DNA of 36,263 nt from Pauljensenia sp902373545 (GCF_041432775.1 NZ_JAPWAG010000024.1:1-36263), one strand, 5' to 3'. Counted from the first letter of the stretch, positions 16,209-24,410 are shown. The notes: generated from the letters alone by a model not told the origin. Numbers and translations: made by a program.

Positions 16209-18062
16209 ATGAATCTTCGTTACGGACATTGGTGTCAGCGACTCGGACTGACCATAGTGTCAGGAATCGTTGCCACTTTTCTTGCCCCAGCCGCCCGCGC
16301 GGCCCCTATTGACGAGCAGGGGGCGCAGAGTGATTCCAGCATTGCCGACTCGCAGGTGTCAAGATCCGAGGAGGAAGCTCAGAGCGGCTCTGCTGCCGTG
16401 GACCAGGCGAGTGCCCGCGACGCTGATTCTGCTGACGCGGCCACGGCCTCGTCCGAGGAGAGGGCGGAGGAAGGGGGCAGCGCCCACGTCCTGACCTTCC
16501 CCGGCGCGAGCGGGCCGACGCGCATCCACTTCCTCTCGACGCAGGGGGCAGCGGATGCGATCCTCCTCGAATCGCGCGGTGTTTTCGCCATGATCGACGG
16601 CGGCGAAGGTCTCGGCGCGCCAGACGGCTCCGACCCACGCTACCCGTGGCGGGATGGAATCGAAGACCCGAGCAAGGGTGACACCGAGTGGGTCCTCGGG
16701 TATATGAGGCGCCACGGCGTCACCTCCTCGAACCTGGCGTTCTACCTGGGCACGCACGCGCACTCCGACCATATCGACAACGCCGATGACATTATCTACG
16801 AGTTTCACCCACAGGTAATCCTGACTCCCGAATACTCCGACGAGTGGATCACGGACAAGTCACGCCTATGGGACAACCAGTGGTGCTATGACAACATGAT
16901 GACCGCCGCGCGATGGGCGGCATCCACGTACGGCGCGACCGTCATGCAGCACGTCAACGACGACGATACGCACATCCAGCTCGGCGACATGGACGTCCAG
17001 CTGATCCCCGTCGATCCGGACGAAAACTACAAGAAAGTCGGCGTGCGCGACGCGAACCTGATCGCCTACACGGCAAAAGTGAGCGCGTTTGGAAGCTCCG
17101 CGTACCTGGCGGCGGACCTTGAGGCGCGGGGCGGTTACGAGGATCGCATCGCCCCCATTGTCGGGCACGTCGACCTACTGAAAGCCGGGCACCACGGGAT
17201 GTCGAGCTCGAACTTCCCTGCGTTCATGGAGGCGCTCAGTCCCTCCATGATCGTCCAGACGGGCCCGAAGTGGTTTACTCCCGACAATCTCACCGACAGT
17301 GTTATCCGCGGGAATGCATCATGGGCGCCAACCCTGGAACTATGGTCGGCGGGTTCCATCCCCGCTGTCGTCGCTACCTTCACCACCTCCGAGGGCATTT
17401 CCTATAACGATCTCTCGGCCGCGTCCTGGGGGCACGAATATGGCGGGGTTGTTCCGCGGGCCTGGTGGTTCAAGGGAGCGCGCCCATCGGCGACGACCGG
17501 ATGGTGGCAGGGGCGCTCAGGCTACTGGTACTACTTCGCGGGCAAGCCTTCCGCCGAGGCCTCGGCGTGGGTATATGACCGCGGATCCTGGTACTGGATG
17601 GGGGCCAGTGGCGCGATGGCGACCTCCGAGTGGGTTAACGATGGAACGGGCTGGTACTACGTCGATGCATCCGGGCGTCTCGCCGGAAGCGGTTGGATGT
17701 GGGAGTCCGGCTCCTGGTACTACCTGACCGGCGGGCGTATGACTGAGGGGTGGTTGCTTGATCGCGGCACCTGGTACTACATGGATTCCCGCACGGGCGC
17801 GATGCGCACGGGCTGGGTCCAGGTCGATGATCGCTGGTACTACTTCGAGCCTTCCGGCGCCATGGCCACCGGCTGGTTGAACTCAGGAGGCAGCTGGTAC
17901 TACATGAGTGGAAACGGTGCGATGAGCACCGGCTGGGTCGATGATCGTGGCGCCTGGTACTACATGGATTCCGCCGGCGTCATGGTGACCGGCACGGTGT
18001 CAATCGACGGGCGTTCCTCGTTGTTCTCGTCCTCGGGCCGATGGGTTGGTTACGCCTCCTGA
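16209..18062 (+). CDS. Secreted Pce-like phosphorylcholine esterase with cell-wall-binding repeats (copy 1)
   Basis: This 617-residue exported protein has a signal peptide (cleavage near ARA-AP, residue 31), a low-complexity linker to about residue 92, a metallo-beta-lactamase fold, and nine choline-binding-type repeats (about 430-617; pattern GW..dgG.WYYMd.sGAMaT). Metal ligands are visible as HAHSDH (His183, His185, Asp187, His188), AADLE and LKAGHHG. The order and motifs (DAILLESRGVFAMIDGGE, PDGSDPRYPWRDGI, RLWDNQW, LGDMDVQL, SPSMIVQT) match pneumococcal Pce/CbpE, which removes phosphorylcholine from teichoic acid. The same role here is inference. I choose ATG 16209 because AGGTG precedes it and because the second copy aligns from the same point. 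It ends in GRWVGYAS. Confidence 0.88.
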   Translation: MNLRYGHWCQRLGLTIVSGIVATFLAPAARAAPIDEQGAQSDSSIADSQVSRSEEEAQSGSAAVDQASARDADSADAATASSEERAEEGGSAHVLTFPGASGPTRIHFLSTQGAADAILLESRGVFAMIDGGEGLGAPDGSDPRYPWRDGIEDPSKGDTEWVLGYMRRHGVTSSNLAFYLGTHAHSDHIDNADDIIYEFHPQVILTPEYSDEWITDKSRLWDNQWCYDNMMTAARWAASTYGATVMQHVNDDDTHIQLGDMDVQLIPVDPDENYKKVGVRDANLIAYTAKVSAFGSSAYLAADLEARGGYEDRIAPIVGHVDLLKAGHHGMSSSNFPAFMEALSPSMIVQTGPKWFTPDNLTDSVIRGNASWAPTLELWSAGSIPAVVATFTTSEGISYNDLSAASWGHEYGGVVPRAWWFKGARPSATTGWWQGRSGYWYYFAGKPSAEASAWVYDRGSWYWMGASGAMATSEWVNDGTGWYYVDASGRLAGSGWMWESGSWYYLTGGRMTEGWLLDRGTWYYMDSRTGAMRTGWVQVDDRWYYFEPSGAMATGWLNSGGSWYYMSGNGAMSTGWVDDRGAWYYMDSAGVMVTGTVSIDGRSSLFSSSGRWVGYAS

Positions 18063-18334
18063 ACGTGGTGGTGCCTGCGGGGCGCGTCGTCTGGTGGTGC
18101 TGTCATCGGATGCTGTGTTGCCCCCTGACGTGGGACGACTGGCGTGAGTCGGGCGTGTGGGTGGCGGGCCAAGTGGAGCCTTCGTCGTGTCTCCGCGTGC
18201 CGTCGGGATGGCTGACCGGCCTGTTAGAGAGCGGCGCCATTGCGCGCTTGCGGCGGTGTCATCTGGGCTTTCGCGGGCTGTTTGACAGAATGGAGTCATT
18301 CTCGTGAAACCTTGTTGCTAGGCTGTTTAGTAAC
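18063..18334. other. Intergenic stretch between the two Pce-like genes
   Basis: This GC-rich stretch contains no recognisable gene and no clear terminator for the first paralogue. The sequence becomes AT-richer after about 18290, leading into the candidate promoter of the second paralogue. Confidence 0.5.
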
Positions 18335-18381
18335 TTGACACACCTTATGATTTGTCGGTAACGTGTGTGCGGGTGTAGATT
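18335..18381 (+). promoter_or_regulatory. Candidate promoter of the second Pce-like gene
   Basis: The segment 18347-18381 aligns with the element upstream of copy 1: TTTGTCGGTAACG, then GGGTGTAGATT at the same spacing. A consensus TTGACA (18335-18340) lies just upstream, with TAACGT 18 bases further on, so a second overlapping promoter is possible. Confidence 0.5.
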
Positions 18382-18425
18382 GACGTGGTCAGCTTTTAGT
18401 CGAAACATGTCTTCAAGGTGTGCAC

Positions 18426-20168
18426 GTGAACAGTTATCACGGCAAAGTACTGCGTTTTATCGGTATGACCGTCCTGTCAGGACTCGTCGCGGCAAGCCTC
18501 GCCCCGGCCTCGTTCGCGGCCCCCAGCGACTCTCAGGAAGCGAATACCGAAACCCAGGTCAGCGCCACGGTCCTCTCCTATCCCGGAACAAACGGCCCGA
18601 CCCGCATCCACATCATCACCACGACGGGCACAGCAGACGCGATCCTCCTTGAATCGCGCGGCGTCTTCGGCATGATCGACGGCGGCGAAGGCGTCGGCGC
18701 ACCCGACGGCTCCGACCCTCGCTACCCCCTGCGCCCCGGCATCACCCCCGCCGAGCGCGGCGACACCGACTGGGTCCTGACCTATATGCGCGATCACGGC
18801 GTCACCTCCTCCAACCTCGCGTTCTACCTGGGCACGCACGCCCACTCCGACCACATCGACAACGCTGACGACATCATCCGCACCTTCCGGCCCAAGGCCA
18901 TCTTCAGCCCCGAATACTCCGACAAGTGGATCACGAACCCGAACGGACTGTGGGACAACCAGTGGATCTACGACAACATGATCAACGCCGCCACGTGGGC
19001 CCGGAAAACCTACGGCGCGCAGCTCATCCAGCACGTCGACGGCTACAACACGCACGTGCAGCTGGGTGACATGGATGTCCAGATCATCCCCTTCGACCCC
19101 GAGGAGACTTACAAGAAGAAGGGGACCACGGACGCCAACCTCATGGGGTGGGGCGCCAAAGTCACCGCCTTCGGGCACAGTGCCTTCCTAGCCGCCGACC
19201 TCATGGACACCGAGGCCGACTGGGTAACCCACAACGGATTCGAGGCGCGCGTCGCCTCCGCCGTCGGCCACGTCGACCTGCTCAAAGCGGGCCACCACGG
19301 CCAGCGCAGCTCCAACTTCGAACCCTTCATGGCGGCCCTGAGTCCCTCCATGATCGTGCAGACCGGCTCCGAAACCCTCAGCCCCGATCGCCTCACCACC
19401 GACGTCATCCACGGCTCCGACCTGTGGGTCCCCATGGAAGAACTGTGGGAAAGGGGCCGCATCCCCTCCCTCATCACCACCTTCGCCCCCTCCGGCATCA
19501 CCACCAACGACCTGACAAGCGCCTCCTGGGGCCACGAATACGACGGCGAAACCCCGCGCGCCTGGTGGTTCCAGGCCGGACGCCCCGCCGCCACGACCGG
19601 CTGGTGGCATGCCCCCTCCCACTCCTGGTACTACTTCGCGGGCAAGCCCAGCGCCGAGGCCTCGGCCTGGGTCAGCGACGGCGGGCACTGGTTCCGGGTG
19701 GACGAGACCGGCGCCATGATCTCGTCTACCTGGTTCAGTAGCGGCGGCCAGTGGTACTGGCTGGGCGCGAGTGGCGCCATGGCCACCTCAGGGTGGATCA
19801 ACGACGGCACAGCATGGTACTACCTCGACGCCGACGGCCACCCCTCGGGCAACGGGTGGACCCGCATCGACGGCTCCTGGTACTACCTGAGCGCAGGCCG
19901 CGCCGCGACCGGGTGGGTGTCCAGCGGCGGGACCTGGTACTACATGGACCCCGCCAGCGCAGCCATGGCCTCGGGCTGGATCCGAGTGGGCGGCTCCTGG
20001 TACCACCTGGCCCCCTCCGGCGCGCTGAGCACCGGCTGGCTGCGCGACGGCGGCGCCTGGTACTACATGGACCCCGCCAGTGGAGCCATGGCCGCGGGAG
20101 CCCGGAACATCGACGGGCGGCGATCTACCTTCGACCCCTCGGGCCATTGGATCGGATACGCCTCCTGA
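18426..20168 (+). CDS. Secreted Pce-like phosphorylcholine esterase with cell-wall-binding repeats (copy 2)
   Basis: This is a 580-residue paralogue of the preceding gene with the same order: signal peptide (cleavage near SFA-AP, residue 31), metallo-beta-lactamase fold with HAHSDH (His138, His140, Asp142, His143) and KAGHHG, then nine choline-binding-type repeats. The acidic linker after the signal peptide is about 45 residues shorter than in copy 1. The second copy uses GTG at 18426, which aligns with the ATG of copy 1 and has AAGGTG upstream; another GTG at 18420 lies on top of that site. The tail DPSGHWIGYAS is nearly repeated at 22350. Two adjacent enzymes of this type imply a phosphorylcholine-bearing surface polymer in this organism or its neighbours, but no lic-type genes are in the window. 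Confidence 0.88.
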   Translation: MNSYHGKVLRFIGMTVLSGLVAASLAPASFAAPSDSQEANTETQVSATVLSYPGTNGPTRIHIITTTGTADAILLESRGVFGMIDGGEGVGAPDGSDPRYPLRPGITPAERGDTDWVLTYMRDHGVTSSNLAFYLGTHAHSDHIDNADDIIRTFRPKAIFSPEYSDKWITNPNGLWDNQWIYDNMINAATWARKTYGAQLIQHVDGYNTHVQLGDMDVQIIPFDPEETYKKKGTTDANLMGWGAKVTAFGHSAFLAADLMDTEADWVTHNGFEARVASAVGHVDLLKAGHHGQRSSNFEPFMAALSPSMIVQTGSETLSPDRLTTDVIHGSDLWVPMEELWERGRIPSLITTFAPSGITTNDLTSASWGHEYDGETPRAWWFQAGRPAATTGWWHAPSHSWYYFAGKPSAEASAWVSDGGHWFRVDETGAMISSTWFSSGGQWYWLGASGAMATSGWINDGTAWYYLDADGHPSGNGWTRIDGSWYYLSAGRAATGWVSSGGTWYYMDPASAAMASGWIRVGGSWYHLAPSGALSTGWLRDGGAWYYMDPASGAMAAGARNIDGRRSTFDPSGHWIGYAS

Positions 20169-20203
20169 CGAGTCGAGGATCTCTTCGCGAATATCCTGCC
20201 TGG

Positions 20204-20242
20204 GCGCCGGCCCGGCCGCACATGGAAGCGGCCGGGCGGCGC
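20204..20242 (+). terminator. Terminator-like hairpin after the second Pce-like gene
   Basis: GCGCC plus GCCCGGCCGC (20204-20219, one-base bulge) pairs with GCGGCCGGGCGGCGC (20228-20242) around the loop ACATGGAA. It lies 36 bp past the stop. A T-rich stretch follows only after several bases. Confidence 0.7.
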
Positions 20243-20364
20243 TTATATGTAGCGTTTTTCGTGGTGTGTTGATTGTTCAAAGGGGGTGGGTGGCGTAGAG
20301 CACCCGGAATTCATTCCTGAGAAGATGTAGAATTTTTGCATCTAATTCGGAAAGAGAGAGTGCG

Positions 20365-21681
20365 ATGCTGCGGGTCCTTCACCTCGACAACTGGAAGTCC
20401 TTTTCTGAGCCGGTTGATTTTACGATGATTGCGGGGAAGGAGAGTCGCTACGGTGGGACTCTCTATCGTGACGGAAAGTCCCGTGTCCTGCCCGTTGCGG
20501 CAATCTACGGTGCAAACGCAGCGGGAAAGTCGACCCTGCTCGATGCCCTGGCTCACCTGCAGGTCATGCTGCGCGAGCCACGCAAGCGCGGGCAGCGCCT
20601 GCACTATCACCCGCATCAGCTCTTCGGGACGGATCGGCCCAGCGTCATTGGGGTCGAAATCGTCCTGGATGTGCAGGACACGACCTCGGATCGAAAGGCC
20701 ATCGTCTACTACGAGGTAGCCTTCAATGCGGATGCAATCGTCGAGGAAGTCCTCTACCGCCTGCGCTCGGAAGACGAGGAGGCGGTCTTCGTGCGCCAGG
20801 GGCAGGACATCGCTCTTTATGGTGATCTGGAAGATGATTCGTCGCTCGATGCCGCCTCGAAGACAGTCCAGCCCAATCGTCTGTTCCTCGAGACCTGCTT
20901 CAATGCAGCTTTGGTCGACGATGAGAACAGCCTGCTGGGTTCTGTCATCGACTGGTTTAAACGCCTCACCATTGTGGGGAGAGGCGCGCGCTACATCCTC
21001 ATGCCTCAGCAGATTGCCCACGATGATGCATTTCGTGCTGCCGTCGGGCAGGGGTTGACGGTTGCCGACACCGGTATTTCAGGTATTTGCTACACGAGCG
21101 TTCCTCGGGACAAGGTTCCGGCACAAGACAAGGTTCTCGAAGAGATCGAAGATCAGCTGACCGACAAGACCTCCGAAGCATACCTTACTGCTGAAAGCGG
21201 GGCTGTTTTTCGTGCTCGGCTCGGTGATGATGGTGACGTCGTGTACGAGCGCCTCGTGACCGTCCATAAGGACGGTGCTCACGAGTTTCGTCTTCCTCTC
21301 GAGCAGGAATCCGACGGGAGCATTCGTTACCTGAATCTATTGCCCATCCTGTACTGGGCGGGAAAAAGCCAGCACTCGGGGGTTTACCTGATCGACGAAC
21401 TCGAAGATTCTCTTCATCCCAAGCTGACGGAGGAGCTGCTTCGGCTGTTCCTTGACTCATCGGGGCCGGGCGAGAAGCGTCAGCTGATCTTTACGACGCA
21501 CGAGCTCCACCTCCTGCGTGCCGACCTGCTGCGGCGCGATGAGATTTGGCTGGTCGAGAAGAACGAACACCGGTCTGAATTGACGCGGCTGACTGACTTT
21601 CCTTCCGACGTGCTTCGAAAGGGCAGTGACCTACCGCGGATATACATGTCGGGTCGCCTCGGTGGCGTCCCACGGATCTAG
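20365..21681 (+). CDS. AAA ATPase, RloA-like
   Basis: This 438-residue SMC/ABC-like ATPase has Walker A YGANAAGKST (49-57), a degenerate signature ESDGSIRYLNL, Walker B YLIDELEDSLHP and a final THELHLL with the H-loop His. The insert between the halves matches AAA_15/AAA_21 proteins (COG1106), which sit next to RloB genes and are often found in defence islands. The Abi-type or antiviral role is inferred from family and context. A GAAAGAGAGAG stretch precedes the ATG. Codon use is visibly less GC-biased than in the flanking genes, which suggests acquisition. The partner rloB begins nine bases after the stop. Confidence 0.85.
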   Translation: MLRVLHLDNWKSFSEPVDFTMIAGKESRYGGTLYRDGKSRVLPVAAIYGANAAGKSTLLDALAHLQVMLREPRKRGQRLHYHPHQLFGTDRPSVIGVEIVLDVQDTTSDRKAIVYYEVAFNADAIVEEVLYRLRSEDEEAVFVRQGQDIALYGDLEDDSSLDAASKTVQPNRLFLETCFNAALVDDENSLLGSVIDWFKRLTIVGRGARYILMPQQIAHDDAFRAAVGQGLTVADTGISGICYTSVPRDKVPAQDKVLEEIEDQLTDKTSEAYLTAESGAVFRARLGDDGDVVYERLVTVHKDGAHEFRLPLEQESDGSIRYLNLLPILYWAGKSQHSGVYLIDELEDSLHPKLTEELLRLFLDSSGPGEKRQLIFTTHELHLLRADLLRRDEIWLVEKNEHRSELTRLTDFPSDVLRKGSDLPRIYMSGRLGGVPRI

Positions 21682-21689
21682 GGGGCGTC

Positions 21690-22346
21690 ATGGGTAAGAA
21701 GAAGCAGGCGCCGACGAGGCACTCCTCTCGGGGAAAACGAGGGAAATCCTTCGATAAGGCCCCTCGGCCAGTTGTTATTCTCGCCGTCGAGGGGGCAACG
21801 GAGAGGGAATACCTGAAGGCGCTCAACCAGTGGCGCTATCGGGGAGCTTTCGCCTTCGATTTCTGTCGCAATCGAGACAAGTCGTCGCTGAAGAATCTCA
21901 TCGTCAGTATCAAGCGGAAGGCTGATGATGTTGGGCGTGATGGTGCTGCTGGAGCCTGGATCGTCTGTGACGTGGATGATAACGCCCCCCATATTCATGA
22001 TCTGGAGAACTGGTTGGCTGGGGTCAGTGGGTATCTCCGCGCAGTGGCACTGTCGAATCCCTGTATTGAGGCGTGGTTCGTCTACCACTGCGCGGACGTC
22101 TGTTCGAGCCGGACCGCAAGTGCTGTCGTTGAGGAACTCAAGAGCAAGTGGGAACGGGGAGCTTATGAGAAAGCAACGGAAATTCCTCAGTGGCTTATCG
22201 ATCAAACCGACGAGGCCTGTTCACGGGTGCAACAAAGGCGGTTGAGTTTTGCGCAGGGTGCGACAGCGTGGGACGAGGCGCCCTGGAGCGATATGCCTGA
22301 GTTGATCGCATGGCTCGACCAGCTGTCGCCACGACACTCTGAATAA
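21690..22346 (+). CDS. RloB-family TOPRIM-like protein
   Basis: This 218-residue partner of the upstream ATPase has a basic N-terminus (GKKKQAPTRHSSRGKRGK) and a TOPRIM-like core: LAVEGATEREYL with the first acidic residue, AWIVCDVDDN with the Asp pair, and SNPCIEAWFVYH. These are the RloB family (PF13707) hallmarks. TOPRIM folds in related systems act as nucleases, but activity here is not shown. A GGGGG stretch eight bases before the ATG serves as ribosome-binding site. Three bases after the stop begins a remnant of a Pce-like gene. Confidence 0.85.
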   Translation: MGKKKQAPTRHSSRGKRGKSFDKAPRPVVILAVEGATEREYLKALNQWRYRGAFAFDFCRNRDKSSLKNLIVSIKRKADDVGRDGAAGAWIVCDVDDNAPHIHDLENWLAGVSGYLRAVALSNPCIEAWFVYHCADVCSSRTASAVVEELKSKWERGAYEKATEIPQWLIDQTDEACSRVQQRRLSFAQGATAWDEAPWSDMPELIAWLDQLSPRHSE

Positions 22347-22349
22347 AAC

Positions 22350-22377
22350 GGCCACTGGACCGGATACGCTTCCTGAC
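22350..22377 (+). pseudogene. 3'-terminal remnant of a third Pce-like gene
   Basis: These 28 bp encode GHWTGYAS and a stop. They match the end of the second Pce-like gene (20142-20169) with three differences, two of them synonymous. The rest of the gene is missing and the RloB stop codon lies directly upstream. The synonymous differences favour a decayed paralogue over a recent target-site duplication. Confidence 0.75.
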
Positions 22378-22410
22378 ACGCCCCACGGGCATTGCAGGAG
22401 ATTCTGACGA

Positions 22411-22448
22411 AGCGCCGCTCACCGCTGAAAACGCAGGTGAGCGGCGCT
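22411..22448 (+). terminator. Strong hairpin downstream of the Pce-like remnant
   Basis: AGCGCCGCTCACC (22411-22423) pairs perfectly with GGTGAGCGGCGCT (22436-22448) around a 12-base A-containing loop. It has no good U-run. It was probably the terminator of the lost third Pce-like gene and may now serve rloAB. Confidence 0.65.
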
Positions 22449-22495
22449 CCTCGCTGTGCTTTGAAGACATCATTCCCGCACGAAAGGCAGCTCAG

Positions 22496-22584
22496 ATGTC
22501 GTCACGCCCCTATCGCACCGCCATCCTCGCCCTCGCTGCGGTGGCCGCCACGGCCTCGTCTCTTGCTCTGTCCCGGCCATGGTT
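22496..22584 (+). pseudogene. Truncated start of a secreted protein gene
   Basis: ATG 22496, preceded by GAAAGGCAG, opens with a convincing signal peptide: basic MSSRPYRT, then AILALAAVAATASSLALS. After about 30 codons the sequence runs into a MITE-like element, inside which the frame stops at 22681. No continuation is found beyond the element, where the mogA-like gene begins. The mature protein cannot be identified. The bases encoding TASS contain the window-wide CCACGGCCTCGTC sequence. Confidence 0.55.
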
Positions 22585-22713
22585 CCCCACAAATGTCGCA
22601 CGTAATTTCCATGTAAACCTTTCAAGATTTGAAATCGCATCGTTGATATTCTGCGGAAATCTCGATACCTTAGAAAACTAAGGGGAACCAAATTACGTGC
22701 GACTTTTGGGGGG
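22585..22713. mobile_element. MITE-like element with 24-bp inverted repeats
   Basis: The left end (22585-22608; contains GTCGCACGTAATTT) is an inverted copy of the right end (22690-22713; AAATTACGTGCGAC) with three mismatches in 24 bp. The roughly 80-bp interior is far more AT-rich than anything nearby and encodes nothing. A GGTTCCCC just outside or overlapping the left arm is mirrored by GGGGAACC just inside the right arm. Size, ends and base composition suggest a non-autonomous insertion element. I see no clear target-site duplication and no second copy in the window. Confidence 0.6.
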
Positions 22714-22746
22714 CGTGGGCGAGGAGGGGGTGGGGAATAGCTGAGG

Positions 22747-23259
22747 TCAGCGCTGCTCGTCTAGCTGGTGGAAGATCGCGGGCAGGAGAGGCGTCACGAC
22801 CTCGAGGGTGTCGAGCGCGCCGCCGCGCGAACCCGGCGAGGAGATGATGAGCGCGCCCGAGGCGTCGCGCGCGGTCACGCCCACGACCTCGCGCGAGAGG
22901 GGCGACAGCGGGGTGTTGGCCAGACCGTGGGCGCGGATCTGCTCGGCGATGCCGGGGATCTCGACCTCGATGATCGAGCGGACCACCTCGGGCGCGTAGT
23001 TGCCGACCCCGAAGCCCGATCCGCCCAAGATCAGGATGAAGCGAGCGCCCGCCTCAAGCGCGTTGCGGACCTCGAGCTCGAGGATTGTGTCACTCTCGGG
23101 AGTCGTCATGATCGACACCGGGCCGAGGCCCGCCTCGGCCAGCGCGACGACGCACGCGGGGGTCGTGCGATCCTCCTTTGCGCCCGTGTGGACGCGGTCC
23201 GAATAGATGATGATGTGGGTGCTGATCTGGCTCAGGTCGTAGTCGACTGGCGTGGGCAT
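22747..23259 (-). CDS. MogA/MoaB-family molybdopterin adenylyltransferase-like protein
   Basis: MogA-type proteins adenylate molybdopterin before molybdate insertion by MoeA. The 170-residue protein has the family fold: IIIYSDRVHTGAKEDRT, ILILGGSGFGVGNYAPEV, the IPGIAEQIRAHG helix, and IISSPGSRGGALD. The normal GGTG...RD motif is altered to GGSG...GN, so the usual catalytic Asp is an Asn. The 'ISSPGSRGGA' segment resembles the conserved nucleotide-binding PGS...A motif. The ATG at 23259 has GGAGG six bases upstream. It is divergent from modA and the only cofactor gene on this strand. Either the chemistry tolerates Asn, or this is a specialised paralogue. Confidence 0.85.
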   Translation of the reverse strand: MPTPVDYDLSQISTHIIIYSDRVHTGAKEDRTTPACVVALAEAGLGPVSIMTTPESDTILELEVRNALEAGARFILILGGSGFGVGNYAPEVVRSIIEVEIPGIAEQIRAHGLANTPLSPLSREVVGVTARDASGALIISSPGSRGGALDTLEVVTPLLPAIFHQLDEQR

Positions 23260-23539
23260 GGTGTCCTCCGTGTGGATATTCGTGCGTATGAGTGTGATCC
23301 TAGTCCCTTGCTTGTCTGCGGGTGAGGCGGTTGTGTGGGCGGGGTCGCGCGATTTATGCCCGTTGGGTCCGAGGCAATTGCCGGGTGAGCCGGTCTGCGC
23401 GCGCCTGGCTGGGCGGTGTGGGGGTTTGTCGGGCGTCGGACACTCATTAAAAAGGGTTTGGCTACGCTCAAATGGGGGAGTGGTTATCGGCGCAATGGCG
23501 CTACCTTCAGACGATGATTGGTGTAGGTGAGGGTGCCTG

Positions 23540-23568
23540 TTGCCCCTTGCTCACACCATTGTTAGATT
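23540..23568 (+). promoter_or_regulatory. Candidate modA promoter
   Basis: TTGCCC (23540-23545) and TAGATT (23563-23568) are separated by 17 bases and lie 35 bp before the modA start. The rest of the 344-bp gap between the mogA-like gene and modA has no gene and no ModE-like palindrome that I could recognise. Confidence 0.45.
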
Positions 23569-23603
23569 AATGTCGTTCAATTCCCTCTCAAAAGGAGATG
23601 CTC

Positions 23604-24404
23604 GTGCGCTCCCCGCGTATCCTCCCCGTCATCGGCGCCGCCGCCCTGGCGCTGGCCGCCTGCTCAGGAAACACGACCCCGCAGGCCGACACCACGGCCT
23701 CGTCCGACGATACCCAGGTCCCCTCCCGCGAACTCGTCCTCAACGTCTACGCCGCCGCCTCACTGACCGAGACCTTCGAGGAGCTCGAATCCTCCTACGA
23801 GGCCGCCTACCCCGACGTGGACGTGCGCTTCAACTTCGCCGGGTCGCAGGACCTGGTCGCCCAACTCAGCGAGGGGGCCGACGTCGATGTCCTGGCCACC
23901 GCGAACGAGTCCACCATGAAGAAAGCCGCCGACGCCGGGCAGGTCGACGCGCAGACCCTCTTCGCGTCCAACAGCCTCACCCTCATCACGACGCCCGGCA
24001 ACCCGGCCGGCGTCACGGGCCTCGACTCCTCGCTCGACGGCGTCAAGCTGGTCATCTGCGCGCCCGAAGTCCCCTGCGGCAAGCTCACGCAGACCCTCAC
24101 CGAGAAGCTCGGCGTGACCCTGAACCCCGTCTCCGAGGAACAGGCCGTTACCGACGTGCGCGGTAAGGTCTCCTCCGGCCAAGCCGACGCAGGCATCGTC
24201 TACAAGACCGACGCCCTGGCCGAAGGCGACGCCGTCGAAACCATCGACATCGCGGGCGCCGACGAAGCCGTCAATAAGTACCCCATCGCGCTCGTGACCG
24301 CCTCTACGAAGAAGGACGCCGGCCAGAAGTGGATCGACCTGGTCCTGTCCCCCGAAGGCCAGGCACTGCTCGGCGAGGCCGGCTTCACGCCTGTCAACAA
24401 GTAG
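23604..24404 (+). CDS. modA: Molybdate ABC transporter substrate-binding lipoprotein
   Basis: ModA binds molybdate outside the membrane and delivers it to the ModB/ModC transporter. The 266-residue protein begins with a lipoprotein signal (MRSPRILPVIGAAALALAAC), with LAAC as the lipobox, followed by a Thr/Ser/Asp linker. The mature part starts LVLNVYAAASLTETFEEL, the classical ModA opening with oxyanion-binding Ser, and FNFAGSQDL supplies the second binding segment. I choose the GTG at 23604 because AAAGGAG ends at 23597, six bases upstream; an ATG at 23598 directly abuts that site and is too close. modBC follows after six bases. Confidence 0.93.
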   Translation: MRSPRILPVIGAAALALAACSGNTTPQADTTASSDDTQVPSRELVLNVYAAASLTETFEELESSYEAAYPDVDVRFNFAGSQDLVAQLSEGADVDVLATANESTMKKAADAGQVDAQTLFASNSLTLITTPGNPAGVTGLDSSLDGVKLVICAPEVPCGKLTQTLTEKLGVTLNPVSEEQAVTDVRGKVSSGQADAGIVYKTDALAEGDAVETIDIAGADEAVNKYPIALVTASTKKDAGQKWIDLVLSPEGQALLGEAGFTPVNK

Positions 24405-24410
24405 CGTCGC

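Noticed and set aside
22209..22217. GACGAGGCC in rloB as an element arm
   Set aside because: It is a nine-base match only, in coding sequence, without an inverted partner.
20142..22377. 28-bp direct repeats around rloAB as attachment sites
   Set aside because: Two of the three differences are synonymous and both copies encode a Pce-type C-terminus, which favours paralogue remnants; no integrase is present.
23598..23600. ATG start for modA
   Set aside because: It abuts the AAAGGAG ribosome-binding site directly; the GTG six bases downstream of that site fits.
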